Origin: UMGS1781 sp045628105
GTDB lineage: Bacteria > Bacillota > Clostridia > TANB77 > CAG-508
Direction of reading: 5' to 3'
Length of the DNA: 22,562 nt
Assembly (NCBI GenBank): GCA_045628105.1
Contig: JAZQOX010000005.1
Coordinates: 1 to 22,562, forward strand
In this document: piece after piece, positions 15,277-22,562 of the stretch
Position numbering within the stretch: position 1 is the stretch's first letter
Layout: each line of letters opens with the position of its first letter
Program-made: the position numbers and the translations under genes
The notes under the pieces: model-generated
What the model was told of the DNA's origin: nothing
What the model saw: the letters and a program-made list of their open reading frames with translations, nothing else
Database searches by the model: none

Positions 15277-16884
15277 ATGAATAGAGACATTCTTATAGGT
15301 GGAGCATGGCCATATGCTAATTACTATATGCATATTGGACATTTAGCTGCTTTATTACCGGGAGATATTTTAGCAAAATATTTTAGAGGAAATGGTGATA
15401 ATGTCATGTATGTTTCTGGAACAGATTCACATGGTACTCCAATAACACAAAGAGCTGCTAAAGATGGTGTTAAACCTGAAGATATAGCAAAAAAATATCA
15501 CGAAGCATTTGTTAATAGTTTTACATCAATGGGTTTTGAATATGATATGTATACAGCAACATTTACAGAAGAACATAAAAAAATAGTACAGGAATATTTC
15601 TTAAAACTAATGGAAAATGGGTATATATATGAGAAAACAGTAAAACAAGATTATTGCGAAAAATGCGAAAAATTCCTATCAGATAGAGAAATAGTTGGAA
15701 AGTGCCCAAAATGTGGAGGAGAAGCAACAGGTGAACAATGTGATAGTTGCTTAAGCACTTTAAATGCAGATGAAGTTGAAGACAAGCATTGCAAAGAGTG
15801 TGGAGAACATACAGTTTTAAAAGATAATAAACATTTATACTTTAAATTATCAGCATTCCAAGATAAGCTAGAAGATTTAATTAATAGAAGTGAAAACACA
15901 TGGAGAAAACAAGCTGTTGGGGAATCTAGAAAATTCTTACATAATGGATTAATAGATAGAGCAGCAACAAGACAACTTGAATGGGGTGTTAAAGTTCCAG
16001 TTGAAGGATATGAGGATAAAAGAATTTATGTATGGATAGAAGCTGTTCTTGGATATCTAACAACAGCAAAAAGAATTGCAGATGAAAGAGGGATAGATTT
16101 TGAAAAGTGGATGAGTAATGACAATAAAAATCTTTCTACTTATTATGTACATGGAAAAGATAATATTCCATTCCATACAATTATATTTCCAGCATTAATG
16201 ATGGGAATAGGAAACAACTATCAATTACCAAAATATATTGTATCTAGTGGATATGTAAACATGAATGATACAAAAATGTCAAAGAGCAAGGGAAACCTAA
16301 TTACTGTAGATGAACTTGTTGAAAAATATGATGTTGATAGTATAAGATATTTCATGATATCAAATGGACCTGAAAAGAAAGATATGAACTTTACAGAAGA
16401 ATTATTTGCTCAAGCACACAACAAATTCTTAGTAGGAAGTTTAGGAAACTTTGTAAATAGAAATTTATCTTTTATTAACAAAAAGTTTGAAGGAATAATA
16501 AAAGAAGCAAATGTTGATGAAGCCGTTGTTAAAGCAACAGAAGACCTATACAAAAAAGTTGGAGGACTAATTGAACAAGCTGAACTAAAAACAGCACTTG
16601 ATGAAATATTTGAATATATTGGATTTGCAAACAAATACTATGACGAAAAAGAACCATGGAAACAAGCTAAAGAAAACATAGAAGAATTTAATAATATAAC
16701 ATACACATGCGCTTATATAATTGCAAACTTATCTAACTTAGTTGCACCATTCATGCCAAATACTTCTTTAAAAATAAAGAAAATGTTAAGTTTACCTGAA
16801 TTTAAATGGGAACCAATTAGCTTAAAAGGTGATATTAAACTAAACGAAATTGAACTATTATTTAATAGAATAGACTTAGAATAA
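15277..16884 (+). CDS. metG: Methionyl-tRNA synthetase
   Basis: This class Ia synthetase charges tRNA-Met for initiation and elongation. The 535-residue protein shows HIGH at 19-22 (after GGAWPYANYYM) and KMSKS at 333-337. The connecting domain has four Cys pairs (127/130, 143/146, 155/158, 172/175), consistent with two zinc knuckles. It stops after the anticodon-binding helical domain and lacks the C-terminal Trbp111/EMAP-like tRNA-binding domain found in longer MetRS such as Bacillus MetS. I place the start at ATG 15277, which follows a GAGGGGAAGG site and begins MNRDILIGGAWPYAN as in the family; the frame extends upstream only through the preceding terminator and promoter. It is transcribed alone and faces murC. 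Confidence 0.96.
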   Translation: MNRDILIGGAWPYANYYMHIGHLAALLPGDILAKYFRGNGDNVMYVSGTDSHGTPITQRAAKDGVKPEDIAKKYHEAFVNSFTSMGFEYDMYTATFTEEHKKIVQEYFLKLMENGYIYEKTVKQDYCEKCEKFLSDREIVGKCPKCGGEATGEQCDSCLSTLNADEVEDKHCKECGEHTVLKDNKHLYFKLSAFQDKLEDLINRSENTWRKQAVGESRKFLHNGLIDRAATRQLEWGVKVPVEGYEDKRIYVWIEAVLGYLTTAKRIADERGIDFEKWMSNDNKNLSTYYVHGKDNIPFHTIIFPALMMGIGNNYQLPKYIVSSGYVNMNDTKMSKSKGNLITVDELVEKYDVDSIRYFMISNGPEKKDMNFTEELFAQAHNKFLVGSLGNFVNRNLSFINKKFEGIIKEANVDEAVVKATEDLYKKVGGLIEQAELKTALDEIFEYIGFANKYYDEKEPWKQAKENIEEFNNITYTCAYIIANLSNLVAPFMPNTSLKIKKMLSLPEFKWEPISLKGDIKLNEIELLFNRIDLE

Positions 16885-16886
16885 AA

Positions 16887-16919
16887 TGTTCCAATTAGGG
16901 ACAGTCCCAAATTGGAACA
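16887..16919. repeat. REP-like extragenic palindrome behind metG
   Basis: A 33-base near-perfect palindrome: TGTTCCAATT, A, GGGAC, centre A, GTCCC, A, AATTGGAACA. All 15 possible pairs form except one A-A mismatch. It has no T tract in line with a terminator role and abuts a separate, ordinary terminator. Its GGGACAGTCCC core resembles extragenic palindromes I associate with REP-type elements moved by IS200-like (RAYT) transposases. Confidence 0.55.
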
Positions 16920-16957
16920 AAAAAAGGATTAGGAAGAAATCTTCCTAATCCTTTTTT
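16920..16957. terminator. Bidirectional terminator between metG and murC
   Basis: Arms 16921-16936 and 16941-16956 (16 perfect pairs, AAAT loop) are flanked by an A run and a T run, suiting both convergent genes. Confidence 0.9.
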
Positions 16958-16964
16958 GTTTTTG

Positions 16965-18353
16965 TTATTCTTCAACTAATAATTTACCAACTTCACAAAC
17001 TGTTCCGGCTCCCATAGTTAAAACTAAATCGTATGGGCAAGCATGGCTTTTAATATATTCTGCAATATCTTCAAAACTAGAAATATAGATGGCATTTTTA
17101 CCAAGGTCTGATATTTTCTTAACTAAGTCTTTTGAAGAAACTCCATATGTATCTTTTTCTCTTGCAGCATAAATATCTGTAACAATAATATTATCAAATT
17201 CAAGAAGAGCTTCAGCAAAATCTTGTAATAATTCCTTAGTTCTACTGTATGTATGTGGTTGGAAAACAACCCAAGATTGACGATATGTTTTATTTTTCAT
17301 TGCATTTGCAGTGGCAGCAATTTCACTTGGATGATGTGCATAGTCATCATATACGTTTATATTGTCATATGTTCCAACAAGTTCAAATCTACGATTAGCA
17401 CCTGTAAAAGAAGCTAATGTATTTTTTATAATTTGTTTTGAAATACCGTAATTTGTACACATTGCAATACAAGCTAATGCATTGTAAACATTGTGTGAAC
17501 CTGGAACAGATAATTTAAATTCACCAAAATAAGAATTGTTTTTATATACATCAAATTTGGGATAACCATTATTATCATATGTAATATTTCTACCAATAAA
17601 ATTAGCTTTATCATTGTTTAAACCAAATGTAATAACTCTAGCATTTGTATTTTTACGTAAATCTAAACAATCAGGATCATCTGCATTTGTAACAAGAACA
17701 CCGTTCTTAGGTAATAAATTAACATATTTTGAGAAAGCATTTTTTATATTATCAAATGTTTTAAAGTAATCTAAATGATCATTATCAATGTTGGTTACAA
17801 CTGTACTTTGTGGGCTAAATTTTAAAAAGCTTTCAACATATTCACATGCTTCTAAAATGAAAAAGTCACTATTACCAACTCTGTAATTTCCGTTAATATC
17901 ATTTAAAATTGCTCCAACTTGAATACTTGGATCAAGATTTGCAGCTAAAAAGCAAAGCGCTATCATAGAAGTTGTTGTAGTTTTTCCATGAGTTCCTGCA
18001 ATACCAATTGTGTTATCATATATTCTTGTAAGAAATCCTACAAAATCTGCTCTTTCAACAATTGGAATATTATTTGTTTTTGCACAAATAAGTTCAGGAT
18101 CATCTTGTTTAATTGCAGCAGAGTAAATAACAAAATCTGATTTTTCGACTAAATTTGTATTATGACCAATAGATACAAAAATTCCATGGCTTGATAATTT
18201 ATCTGTTATTTTACTTTTTGTACAATCTGAACCAGTAACGAAGATACCCCAATTATGTAAAACTTCGGCAATACCACTCATACTAACGCCGCCAATACCA
18301 ATTAGATGTACATGTTTATATTGTTTTAAATTTTCAATATTTCCTAAATCCAT
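16965..18353 (-). CDS. murC: UDP-N-acetylmuramate--L-alanine ligase
   Basis: MurC adds L-Ala to UDP-MurNAc using ATP, the first step of the peptidoglycan stem peptide, in the cytosol. The product has 462 residues, the normal length. The N-terminal domain shows HLIGIGGVSMSGIAEVL, the nucleotide-binding loop diagnostic of MurC. The ATP P-loop GTHGKTTT is at 120-127, and DDYAHHPSEI lies in the C-terminal domain. I place the start at ATG 18353: the ribosome binding site GGAAGG directly abuts the in-frame ATG at 18362, leaving it no spacer, while 18353 has nine bases. It has its own promoter back to back with that of tyrS, and shares a terminator with metG. Confidence 0.96.
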   Translation of the reverse strand: MDLGNIENLKQYKHVHLIGIGGVSMSGIAEVLHNWGIFVTGSDCTKSKITDKLSSHGIFVSIGHNTNLVEKSDFVIYSAAIKQDDPELICAKTNNIPIVERADFVGFLTRIYDNTIGIAGTHGKTTTTSMIALCFLAANLDPSIQVGAILNDINGNYRVGNSDFFILEACEYVESFLKFSPQSTVVTNIDNDHLDYFKTFDNIKNAFSKYVNLLPKNGVLVTNADDPDCLDLRKNTNARVITFGLNNDKANFIGRNITYDNNGYPKFDVYKNNSYFGEFKLSVPGSHNVYNALACIAMCTNYGISKQIIKNTLASFTGANRRFELVGTYDNINVYDDYAHHPSEIAATANAMKNKTYRQSWVVFQPHTYSRTKELLQDFAEALLEFDNIIVTDIYAAREKDTYGVSSKDLVKKISDLGKNAIYISSFEDIAEYIKSHACPYDLVLTMGAGTVCEVGKLLVEE

Positions 18354-18394
18354 AATTATCATCCTTCCGTAATAAATATAATTTCAGCACATAA

Positions 18395-18423
18395 ATTATA
18401 TACTTTTAATAGAAAAAATTCAA
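18395..18423 (-). promoter_or_regulatory. Sigma-A promoter of murC
   Basis: On the minus strand TTGAAT (18423-18418), 17 bases, TATAAT (18400-18395). It is divergent from the tyrS promoter, with 30 bases between the two -35 elements. Confidence 0.75.
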
Positions 18424-18453
18424 TATATTATGTGAAAATATTATATGTTTCTA

Positions 18454-18482
18454 TTGTAAAAAATGACAAAAAGTGATATTAT
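18454..18482 (+). promoter_or_regulatory. Sigma-A promoter of tyrS
   Basis: TTGTAA (18454-18459), 17 bases, TATTAT (18477-18482), preceded by TGA (extended -10). Confidence 0.6.
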
Positions 18483-18505
18483 AAAATATGGTAATAGGAG
18501 GAAAT

Positions 18506-19729
18506 ATGACATTAGTTGAAGAATTAAAATGGAGAGGGCTTATAAAAGATATATCAAGTCCTGAATTAGAAGAAAAATTAAATAAAGGTGGATTAACATT
18601 TTATATAGGAACAGACCCAACAGCAGATAGTTTACATGTTGGACATTTATCAAGCTTTTTAATTTCAAAAAGATTAAAAGAGGCTGGACATACTCCAATT
18701 CTTTTAGTAGGTGGAGGAACAGGAATGATTGGGGATCCAAGACCTACAACAGAAAGAGCTATGATATCTAAAGAACAAGTCAATAAGAATATAGCTGGAT
18801 TAAAAGCACAAGTAGAAAAAATATTTGGGTTCGAAGTTGTAAATAATTATGATTGGATTAAAGATATAAATATTTTAGATTTTTTACGCGATTATGGAAA
18901 ATTCTTTAATATAAATTATATGCTTGATAAAGATATAATTAGAAGAAGATTAGATGCAGGAATCACATATACTGAATTTTCATACATGATATTACAAGCA
19001 CTTGATTTCAAATATTTACATGAACATAAAAATGTGGATTTACAATGTGCTGGATCTGACCAATGGGGAAACATTACAGCAGGTATAGATTTAATTAGAA
19101 AATCAACAGGCGACGAAGTTTATGGATTCACAATGCCGCTTGTAACAGATTCTCAGGGGCATAAATTTGGAAAAAGTGAAGGAAATGCATTATGGCTAGA
19201 TAAAGAGAAAACATCAAGCTATGAGTTATATCAATTTTTCTTAAATGTTGAAGATTCAATGGTAATTGATTACTTAAAAATATATACATTCCTTTCAAAA
19301 GAAGAAATTGAAGAACTAGAAGTAAAAAATAATGAGCATCCTGAATACAGAGAAGCACATAAAGCACTAGCCAGAGAAATAATCACGTTCTTGCATGGTA
19401 AAGAAGAATATGAAAAAGCAGTTAACTTAGCGGAACATTTATTTAATAATAAGTTTCAGGATTTATCAAAAAAAGACATAGAAGATTTATTTAAAAATCA
19501 AGATATTAAAGATGTTGAAGCAAATGTAAACATATTAGATTTACTTATAAATATGGGAGTTGCAAAAAGTAAAAGAGAAGCAAGAGAATTTGTAACAACA
19601 GGTGCAATATCAATAAATGGAGAAAAAATAACAGATATAGAAAAAGAAATAACAGAAGAAAATTTCATTGAAAATACATATATCATAGTAAGAAGAGGAA
19701 AGAAAAATTACTATATTGGAAAAAAATAA
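18506..19729 (+). CDS. tyrS: Tyrosyl-tRNA synthetase
   Basis: This class Ic synthetase charges tRNA-Tyr. The 407-residue protein has YIGTDPTADSLHVGH, with the HIGH-type motif HVGH at 44-47, and the KFGKS loop at 220-224, as in TyrRS rather than TrpRS. A C-terminal S4 RNA-binding domain covers about the last 65 residues (LLINMGVAKSKREAREFVTTGAISINGEKI). I place the start at ATG 18506 because the AGGAGG ribosome binding site lies immediately upstream, while the in-frame ATG at 18488 precedes that site. The leader is only a few tens of bases, so there is no T-box. The gene ends 48 bases before a terminator that also carries regulatory sites for hrcA. Confidence 0.96.
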   Translation: MTLVEELKWRGLIKDISSPELEEKLNKGGLTFYIGTDPTADSLHVGHLSSFLISKRLKEAGHTPILLVGGGTGMIGDPRPTTERAMISKEQVNKNIAGLKAQVEKIFGFEVVNNYDWIKDINILDFLRDYGKFFNINYMLDKDIIRRRLDAGITYTEFSYMILQALDFKYLHEHKNVDLQCAGSDQWGNITAGIDLIRKSTGDEVYGFTMPLVTDSQGHKFGKSEGNALWLDKEKTSSYELYQFFLNVEDSMVIDYLKIYTFLSKEEIEELEVKNNEHPEYREAHKALAREIITFLHGKEEYEKAVNLAEHLFNNKFQDLSKKDIEDLFKNQDIKDVEANVNILDLLINMGVAKSKREAREFVTTGAISINGEKITDIEKEITEENFIENTYIIVRRGKKNYYIGKK

Positions 19730-19735
19730 AAAAAA

Positions 19736-19762
19736 TTAGCAATCTCTATTGACAATTGCTAA
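19736..19762 (+). promoter_or_regulatory. CIRCE operator (HrcA binding site)
   Basis: TTAGCAATC, 9 bases, AATTGCTAA. Compared with the known CIRCE element (TTAGCACTC-N9-GAGTGCTAA) it matches 8 of 9 and 7 of 9 bases with exact spacing. It covers the -35 of the hrcA promoter, so HrcA bound here should block RNA polymerase. Confidence 0.88.
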
Positions 19763-19777
19763 AATTAGATGTATTAT
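19749..19777 (+). promoter_or_regulatory. Sigma-A promoter of the hrcA-grpE-dnaK operon
   Basis: A consensus TTGACA (19749-19754), 17 bases, then TATTAT (19772-19777). The predicted start is about 19784, inside the left arm of the following hairpin. Confidence 0.75.
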
Positions 19778-19811
19778 ATTAGCAGTCTAAAAAAAGACTG
19801 CTAATTTTTTT
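19778..19811 (+). terminator. tyrS terminator that also forms a second CIRCE-like repeat
   Basis: ATTAGCAGTCT (19778-19788) pairs perfectly with 19795-19805 across a six-A loop and is followed by seven T: a strong intrinsic terminator. The same DNA reads TTAGCAGTC-N8-GACTGCTAA, one mismatch per arm and one base of spacing away from CIRCE. It ends one base before the hrcA ribosome binding site. Confidence 0.85.
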
Positions 19812-19823
19812 AGAGGTGAAAAA

Positions 19824-20843
19824 ATGTTAGAATTAAGACAAAGACGTGTTTTACAGGCAATTGTAGAACAGTACATAAATACTGCAGAACCTGTCAGCTC
19901 TGGAACGATTGTTGAACAATACGATTTAGGATGTAGCAGTGCAACAATTAGAAATGACATGGCAGAGCTTGAAAAACATGGATATTTAGAAAAGCCACAT
20001 ACATCTTCTGGAAGAATTCCATCAGCTAAAGGCTACAGATTTTATGTTGATGAACTTATAAATGAAGAAAATATAAGTTTAGACGAAATTCAATATATTA
20101 AATCAAAACTTGAAACAAAAGTAAACGAAATGGAAGAACTTACAAAAATTGCAACAGATACACTATCAGAAATTACACATTATACAACTGTAGCAATAGG
20201 ACCAGATGCTAACAACAATATAATTACAGATGTTAAATTTATGGCTCTCGGTAACAGAATATTAATGGCTGTTGTTTTAACAGAAAATGGAGCTATAAAA
20301 GAAACAATTATAAAATATAACGAAGATATAACAGAAAACCAAATAGAAAGCTTAAATCATTTATTTAAGAACAAATTAATTGGAAAGCCATTGACTAAAA
20401 TAGATAAACCAATGGAAGAATATATATTAGAATCAATGGAAGACTTGGTAGATGTTATTGAACCAATAATTAACCAAATGAATAAATCACTTGAAAAATC
20501 TGATGAATTATACTTAGAAGGTGCAAACAACGTATTTGATTTTCCAGAATTTAAAAGAGTAGATACCGCTAGAAACTTCTTAAGTATTCTAGATGAAAAA
20601 GATCAAGTAATGGAAATATTGAATTCAGGACTTGCAAAAGACATAAATGTATATATTGGAGAAGAAAATGAAAAAGAAGAACTTAAAGATTTAAGTATAG
20701 TAACATTTAAACATACAGTAGGTAATAAAGACCTTGGGACAATAGGAATTATCGGACCAAAAAGAATGGACTATTCAAAAGTTATTTCTGTAATGAAGTA
20801 TATAAGTAAAAAATTAAATGAAAAATTTGATGATAATGAGTAA
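19824..20843 (+). CDS. hrcA: Heat-inducible transcription repressor HrcA
   Basis: HrcA is the repressor that binds CIRCE elements and controls its own operon and other class I heat-shock genes. The 339-residue length is typical. The winged-helix DNA-binding domain covers about 1-75, opening LRQRRVLQAIVEQYINTAEPVSS, with SSATIRNDMAELEKHGYL as the recognition segment. The family signature TSSGRIPSAKGYRFYVDEL follows. The rest is the GAF-like dimerisation domain with its insert. The ATG has a GAGGTG site that begins just after the terminator T tract. The CIRCE upstream indicates autoregulation. Because the terminator leaves no room downstream of it for a promoter, the promoter must lie within the CIRCE/terminator block. 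grpE follows after 16 bases. Confidence 0.96.
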   Translation: MLELRQRRVLQAIVEQYINTAEPVSSGTIVEQYDLGCSSATIRNDMAELEKHGYLEKPHTSSGRIPSAKGYRFYVDELINEENISLDEIQYIKSKLETKVNEMEELTKIATDTLSEITHYTTVAIGPDANNNIITDVKFMALGNRILMAVVLTENGAIKETIIKYNEDITENQIESLNHLFKNKLIGKPLTKIDKPMEEYILESMEDLVDVIEPIINQMNKSLEKSDELYLEGANNVFDFPEFKRVDTARNFLSILDEKDQVMEILNSGLAKDINVYIGEENEKEELKDLSIVTFKHTVGNKDLGTIGIIGPKRMDYSKVISVMKYISKKLNEKFDDNE

Positions 20844-20859
20844 AGGAGGAATAGATTAA

Positions 20860-21333
20860 ATGGCTGAGGATAATTTAAATGAACAAGAAGAATTAAAAGA
20901 AAAAATCTCTACAGAAAAAGAACTTGATGAAACAATGGACAGATTAAAAAGAGTAATGGCAGAGTTTGAAAATTACAAAAAAAGGAATACTAAAGAAAGA
21001 GAAAATTTATATAATTCTCTTATTGCAGATATAGTAGCATCTTTCTTACCAGTAATGGATAACCTAGAAAAAGCTACTCAAACAGAAACAAAAGACGAAA
21101 ATATGAAACAAGGAATTGAACTTGTAGTAAAACAAATAAAAGATATATTTACAAAATTTGGTGTTGAAACGATTGAAACAGTCGGAACCCCATTTGATCC
21201 TGAAGTACACGAAGCTGTAAGCATGGTACAAGACGAAACTTTAGGAGAAAAGATAGTAAAAGAAGAATTTAGAAAAGGTTATAAAATAGGAACAAAAGTA
21301 ATACGCCATGCAATGGTTATAGTAGCAAATTAG
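20860..21333 (+). CDS. grpE: Nucleotide exchange factor GrpE
   Basis: GrpE releases ADP from DnaK, allowing substrate turnover, and acts as a cytosolic dimer. The product has 157 residues, on the short side for the family, mainly because the acidic N-terminal tail is brief. Residues ~8-65 form the long dimerisation helix (KELDETMDRLKRVMAEFENYKKRN). The C-terminal beta domain carries the signature from VGTPFDPEVHEAV to GYKIGTKVIRHAMVIVAN. The start ATG has an AAAGGAGGA site between the hrcA stop and the gene. It belongs to the hrcA operon. An 87-base gap separates it from dnaK; no convincing terminator or promoter was seen there. Confidence 0.96.
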   Translation: MAEDNLNEQEELKEKISTEKELDETMDRLKRVMAEFENYKKRNTKERENLYNSLIADIVASFLPVMDNLEKATQTETKDENMKQGIELVVKQIKDIFTKFGVETIETVGTPFDPEVHEAVSMVQDETLGEKIVKEEFRKGYKIGTKVIRHAMVIVAN

Positions 21334-21420
21334 AATGAAAAACATATTAGCCCAACGGCGGAATTGAATAAATTTAGTTATTAATTTTTAAATATATATT
21401 TTAAAAGGAGGATGACATAT

Positions 21421-22562
21421 ATGTCAAAAATTATTGGTATCGACTTAGGTACAACAAATTCATGTGTAGCAGTTATGGAAGGTGGGGAAGCAGTTGTTAT
21501 TCCAAATCCAGAAGGAAATAGAACAACACCATCTGTAGTTGCTTTTTCAAAAAATGGTGAAAGATTAGTTGGACAAATTGCAAAACGTCAAGCAGTTACA
21601 AATCCAGATCACACTGTTATTTCAATCAAAAGAGACATGGGAACAGATAAAAAGGTTAATATTGAAGGAGATGAATTCTCTCCACAAGAAATTTCAGCAA
21701 TGATATTACAAAAATTAAAATCAGATGCAGAAAACTATTTAGGACAAAAAGTAACACAAGCTGTTATTACAGTTCCTGCATACTTTAGTGATAGCCAAAG
21801 ACAAGCAACAAAAGATGCTGGTAAAATAGCTGGTCTAGAAGTTTTAAGAATTATAAACGAACCAACTGCAGCAGCACTTGCTTATGGTATGGATAAAGAA
21901 GAAAATGACCAAAAAATAATGGTTTACGATTTAGGTGGAGGAACATTCGATGTTTCTATACTTGAAATTGGTGACGGTGTATTTGAAGTTCTTGCTACAA
22001 GCGGAAACAACAGATTAGGTGGAGATGACTTCGACGAAAGAATTATTAAATACTTAGTTGATGAATTCAAAAAATCAAATGGTATTGATTTAAGCCAAGA
22101 TAAAATGGCAATGCAAAGATTAAAAGAAGCAGCAGAAAAAGCTAAAATTGAATTATCAGGTGTTGGACAAACAAACATTAATTTACCATTCATTACAGCT
22201 GATAGCACAGGACCAAAGCACTTAGACGTAACATTAACTAGAGCAAAATTTGAAGAATTAATTAGAGATTTAATTGAAGCTACAACAGGACCTGTAACAC
22301 AAGCATTAAAAGATGCTGGATTAACAGCAGATAAAATTGACCAAGTATTATTAGTTGGTGGTTCAACCAGAGTTCCAGCAGTTCAAGAAGCTGTTAAAAA
22401 AATAACAAACAAAGAACCAAACAAGGGAATAAACCCAGATGAATGTGTTGCAATAGGTGCATCAATTCAAGGTGGAGTACTTTCAGGAGATGTTAAAGAT
22501 TTAGTATTATTAGATGTAACACCATTATCATTAGGTATTGAAACATATGGTGGGGTATTCAC
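21421..22562 (+). CDS. dnaK: Chaperone DnaK (Hsp70), N-terminal part, cut by window end
   Basis: This is the main Hsp70 chaperone. The frame is open to the end of the window and 380 residues are visible, which is nearly the whole ATPase domain; the substrate-binding domain lies outside. The three nucleotide-binding signatures are present: GIDLGTTNSCVAVMEGG near the N-terminus, VYDLGGGTFD at 168-177, and LLVGGSTRVP at ~310-319, along with INEPTAAALAYG. The ATG follows an AAAGGAGGA site. It is the third gene of the CIRCE-controlled operon, in the usual hrcA-grpE-dnaK order; dnaJ would be expected next but is not visible. Confidence 0.97.
   Translation, partial: MSKIIGIDLGTTNSCVAVMEGGEAVVIPNPEGNRTTPSVVAFSKNGERLVGQIAKRQAVTNPDHTVISIKRDMGTDKKVNIEGDEFSPQEISAMILQKLKSDAENYLGQKVTQAVITVPAYFSDSQRQATKDAGKIAGLEVLRIINEPTAAALAYGMDKEENDQKIMVYDLGGGTFDVSILEIGDGVFEVLATSGNNRLGGDDFDERIIKYLVDEFKKSNGIDLSQDKMAMQRLKEAAEKAKIELSGVGQTNINLPFITADSTGPKHLDVTLTRAKFEELIRDLIEATTGPVTQALKDAGLTADKIDQVLLVGGSTRVPAVQEAVKKITNKEPNKGINPDECVAIGASIQGGVLSGDVKDLVLLDVTPLSLGIETYGGVF

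Noticed and set aside
18363..18505. T-box or riboswitch upstream of tyrS (also considered for valS and metG)
   Set aside because: The predicted leaders are only a few tens of bases and carry no T-box sequence or specifier stem.
21334..21420. Separate promoter or terminator between grpE and dnaK
   Set aside because: Only an imperfect A+T hairpin with a bulge was seen, and no paired -35/-10; the operon reading is simpler.

Overview
The window comes from a low-GC, spore-forming member of the Bacillota, most likely class Clostridia. Evidence for this is the strong A+T bias with TAA or TAG stops, near-universal AGGAGG ribosome binding sites, a cotJA-cotJB-cotJC spore coat operon, Spo0A-box-like sites, a CIRCE-controlled hrcA-grpE-dnaK operon, and the gene order dnaG-rpoD. 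The species cannot be named from the sequence. Most of the window is housekeeping, with an accessory stretch from about 4.99 to 15.2 kb.

Layout. Bases 1-4940 hold the end of dnaG (primase), rpoD (main sigma factor) and valS. Bases 4987-5400 (minus) encode a cysteine-rich four-helix membrane protein of unknown function, behind a possible mother-cell (sigma E type) promoter. Bases 5536-9222 are a two-gene surface locus: a signal-peptide/C-terminal-anchor protein, then an 893-residue protein with two Cna-B domains and a VWA domain but no LPXTG sorting signal. A type I signal peptidase follows under its own promoter (9359-9997). Bases 10150-12728 are a two-gene operon of an SPFH-SHOCT protein (YdjI-like) and a double zinc-ribbon membrane protein (YdjG-like), the membrane-associated half of the envelope-stress system known from Bacillus ydjFGHI. 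A 104-residue unknown protein follows. Bases 13195-14561 (minus) are cotJA-cotJB-cotJC with overlapping genes. cotJC carries a one-base frameshift near its start and an Asn in place of a metal-binding His. Bases 14720-15130 hold a GC-richer orphan gene with its own promoter and terminator.

From 15277 housekeeping resumes: metG, murC (minus), tyrS (divergent from murC), then the heat-shock operon hrcA-grpE-dnaK, with dnaK cut by the window end.

The most notable regulatory structure is the tyrS-hrcA junction (19730-19823). A CIRCE operator overlaps the -35 of a good promoter. A second CIRCE-like inverted repeat about four helical turns downstream also forms the tyrS terminator. The predicted hrcA transcription start falls inside its left arm, so transcripts from the hrcA promoter should escape termination while tyrS transcripts stop. 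Other points of interest are a REP-like palindrome behind metG, Cys/Asn-rich extensions on CotJA and CotJB, and three Spo0A-box-like sites at accessory promoters. No tRNA, rRNA, CRISPR array or intact transposase was seen, and no gene-free stretch exceeds 300 bases.
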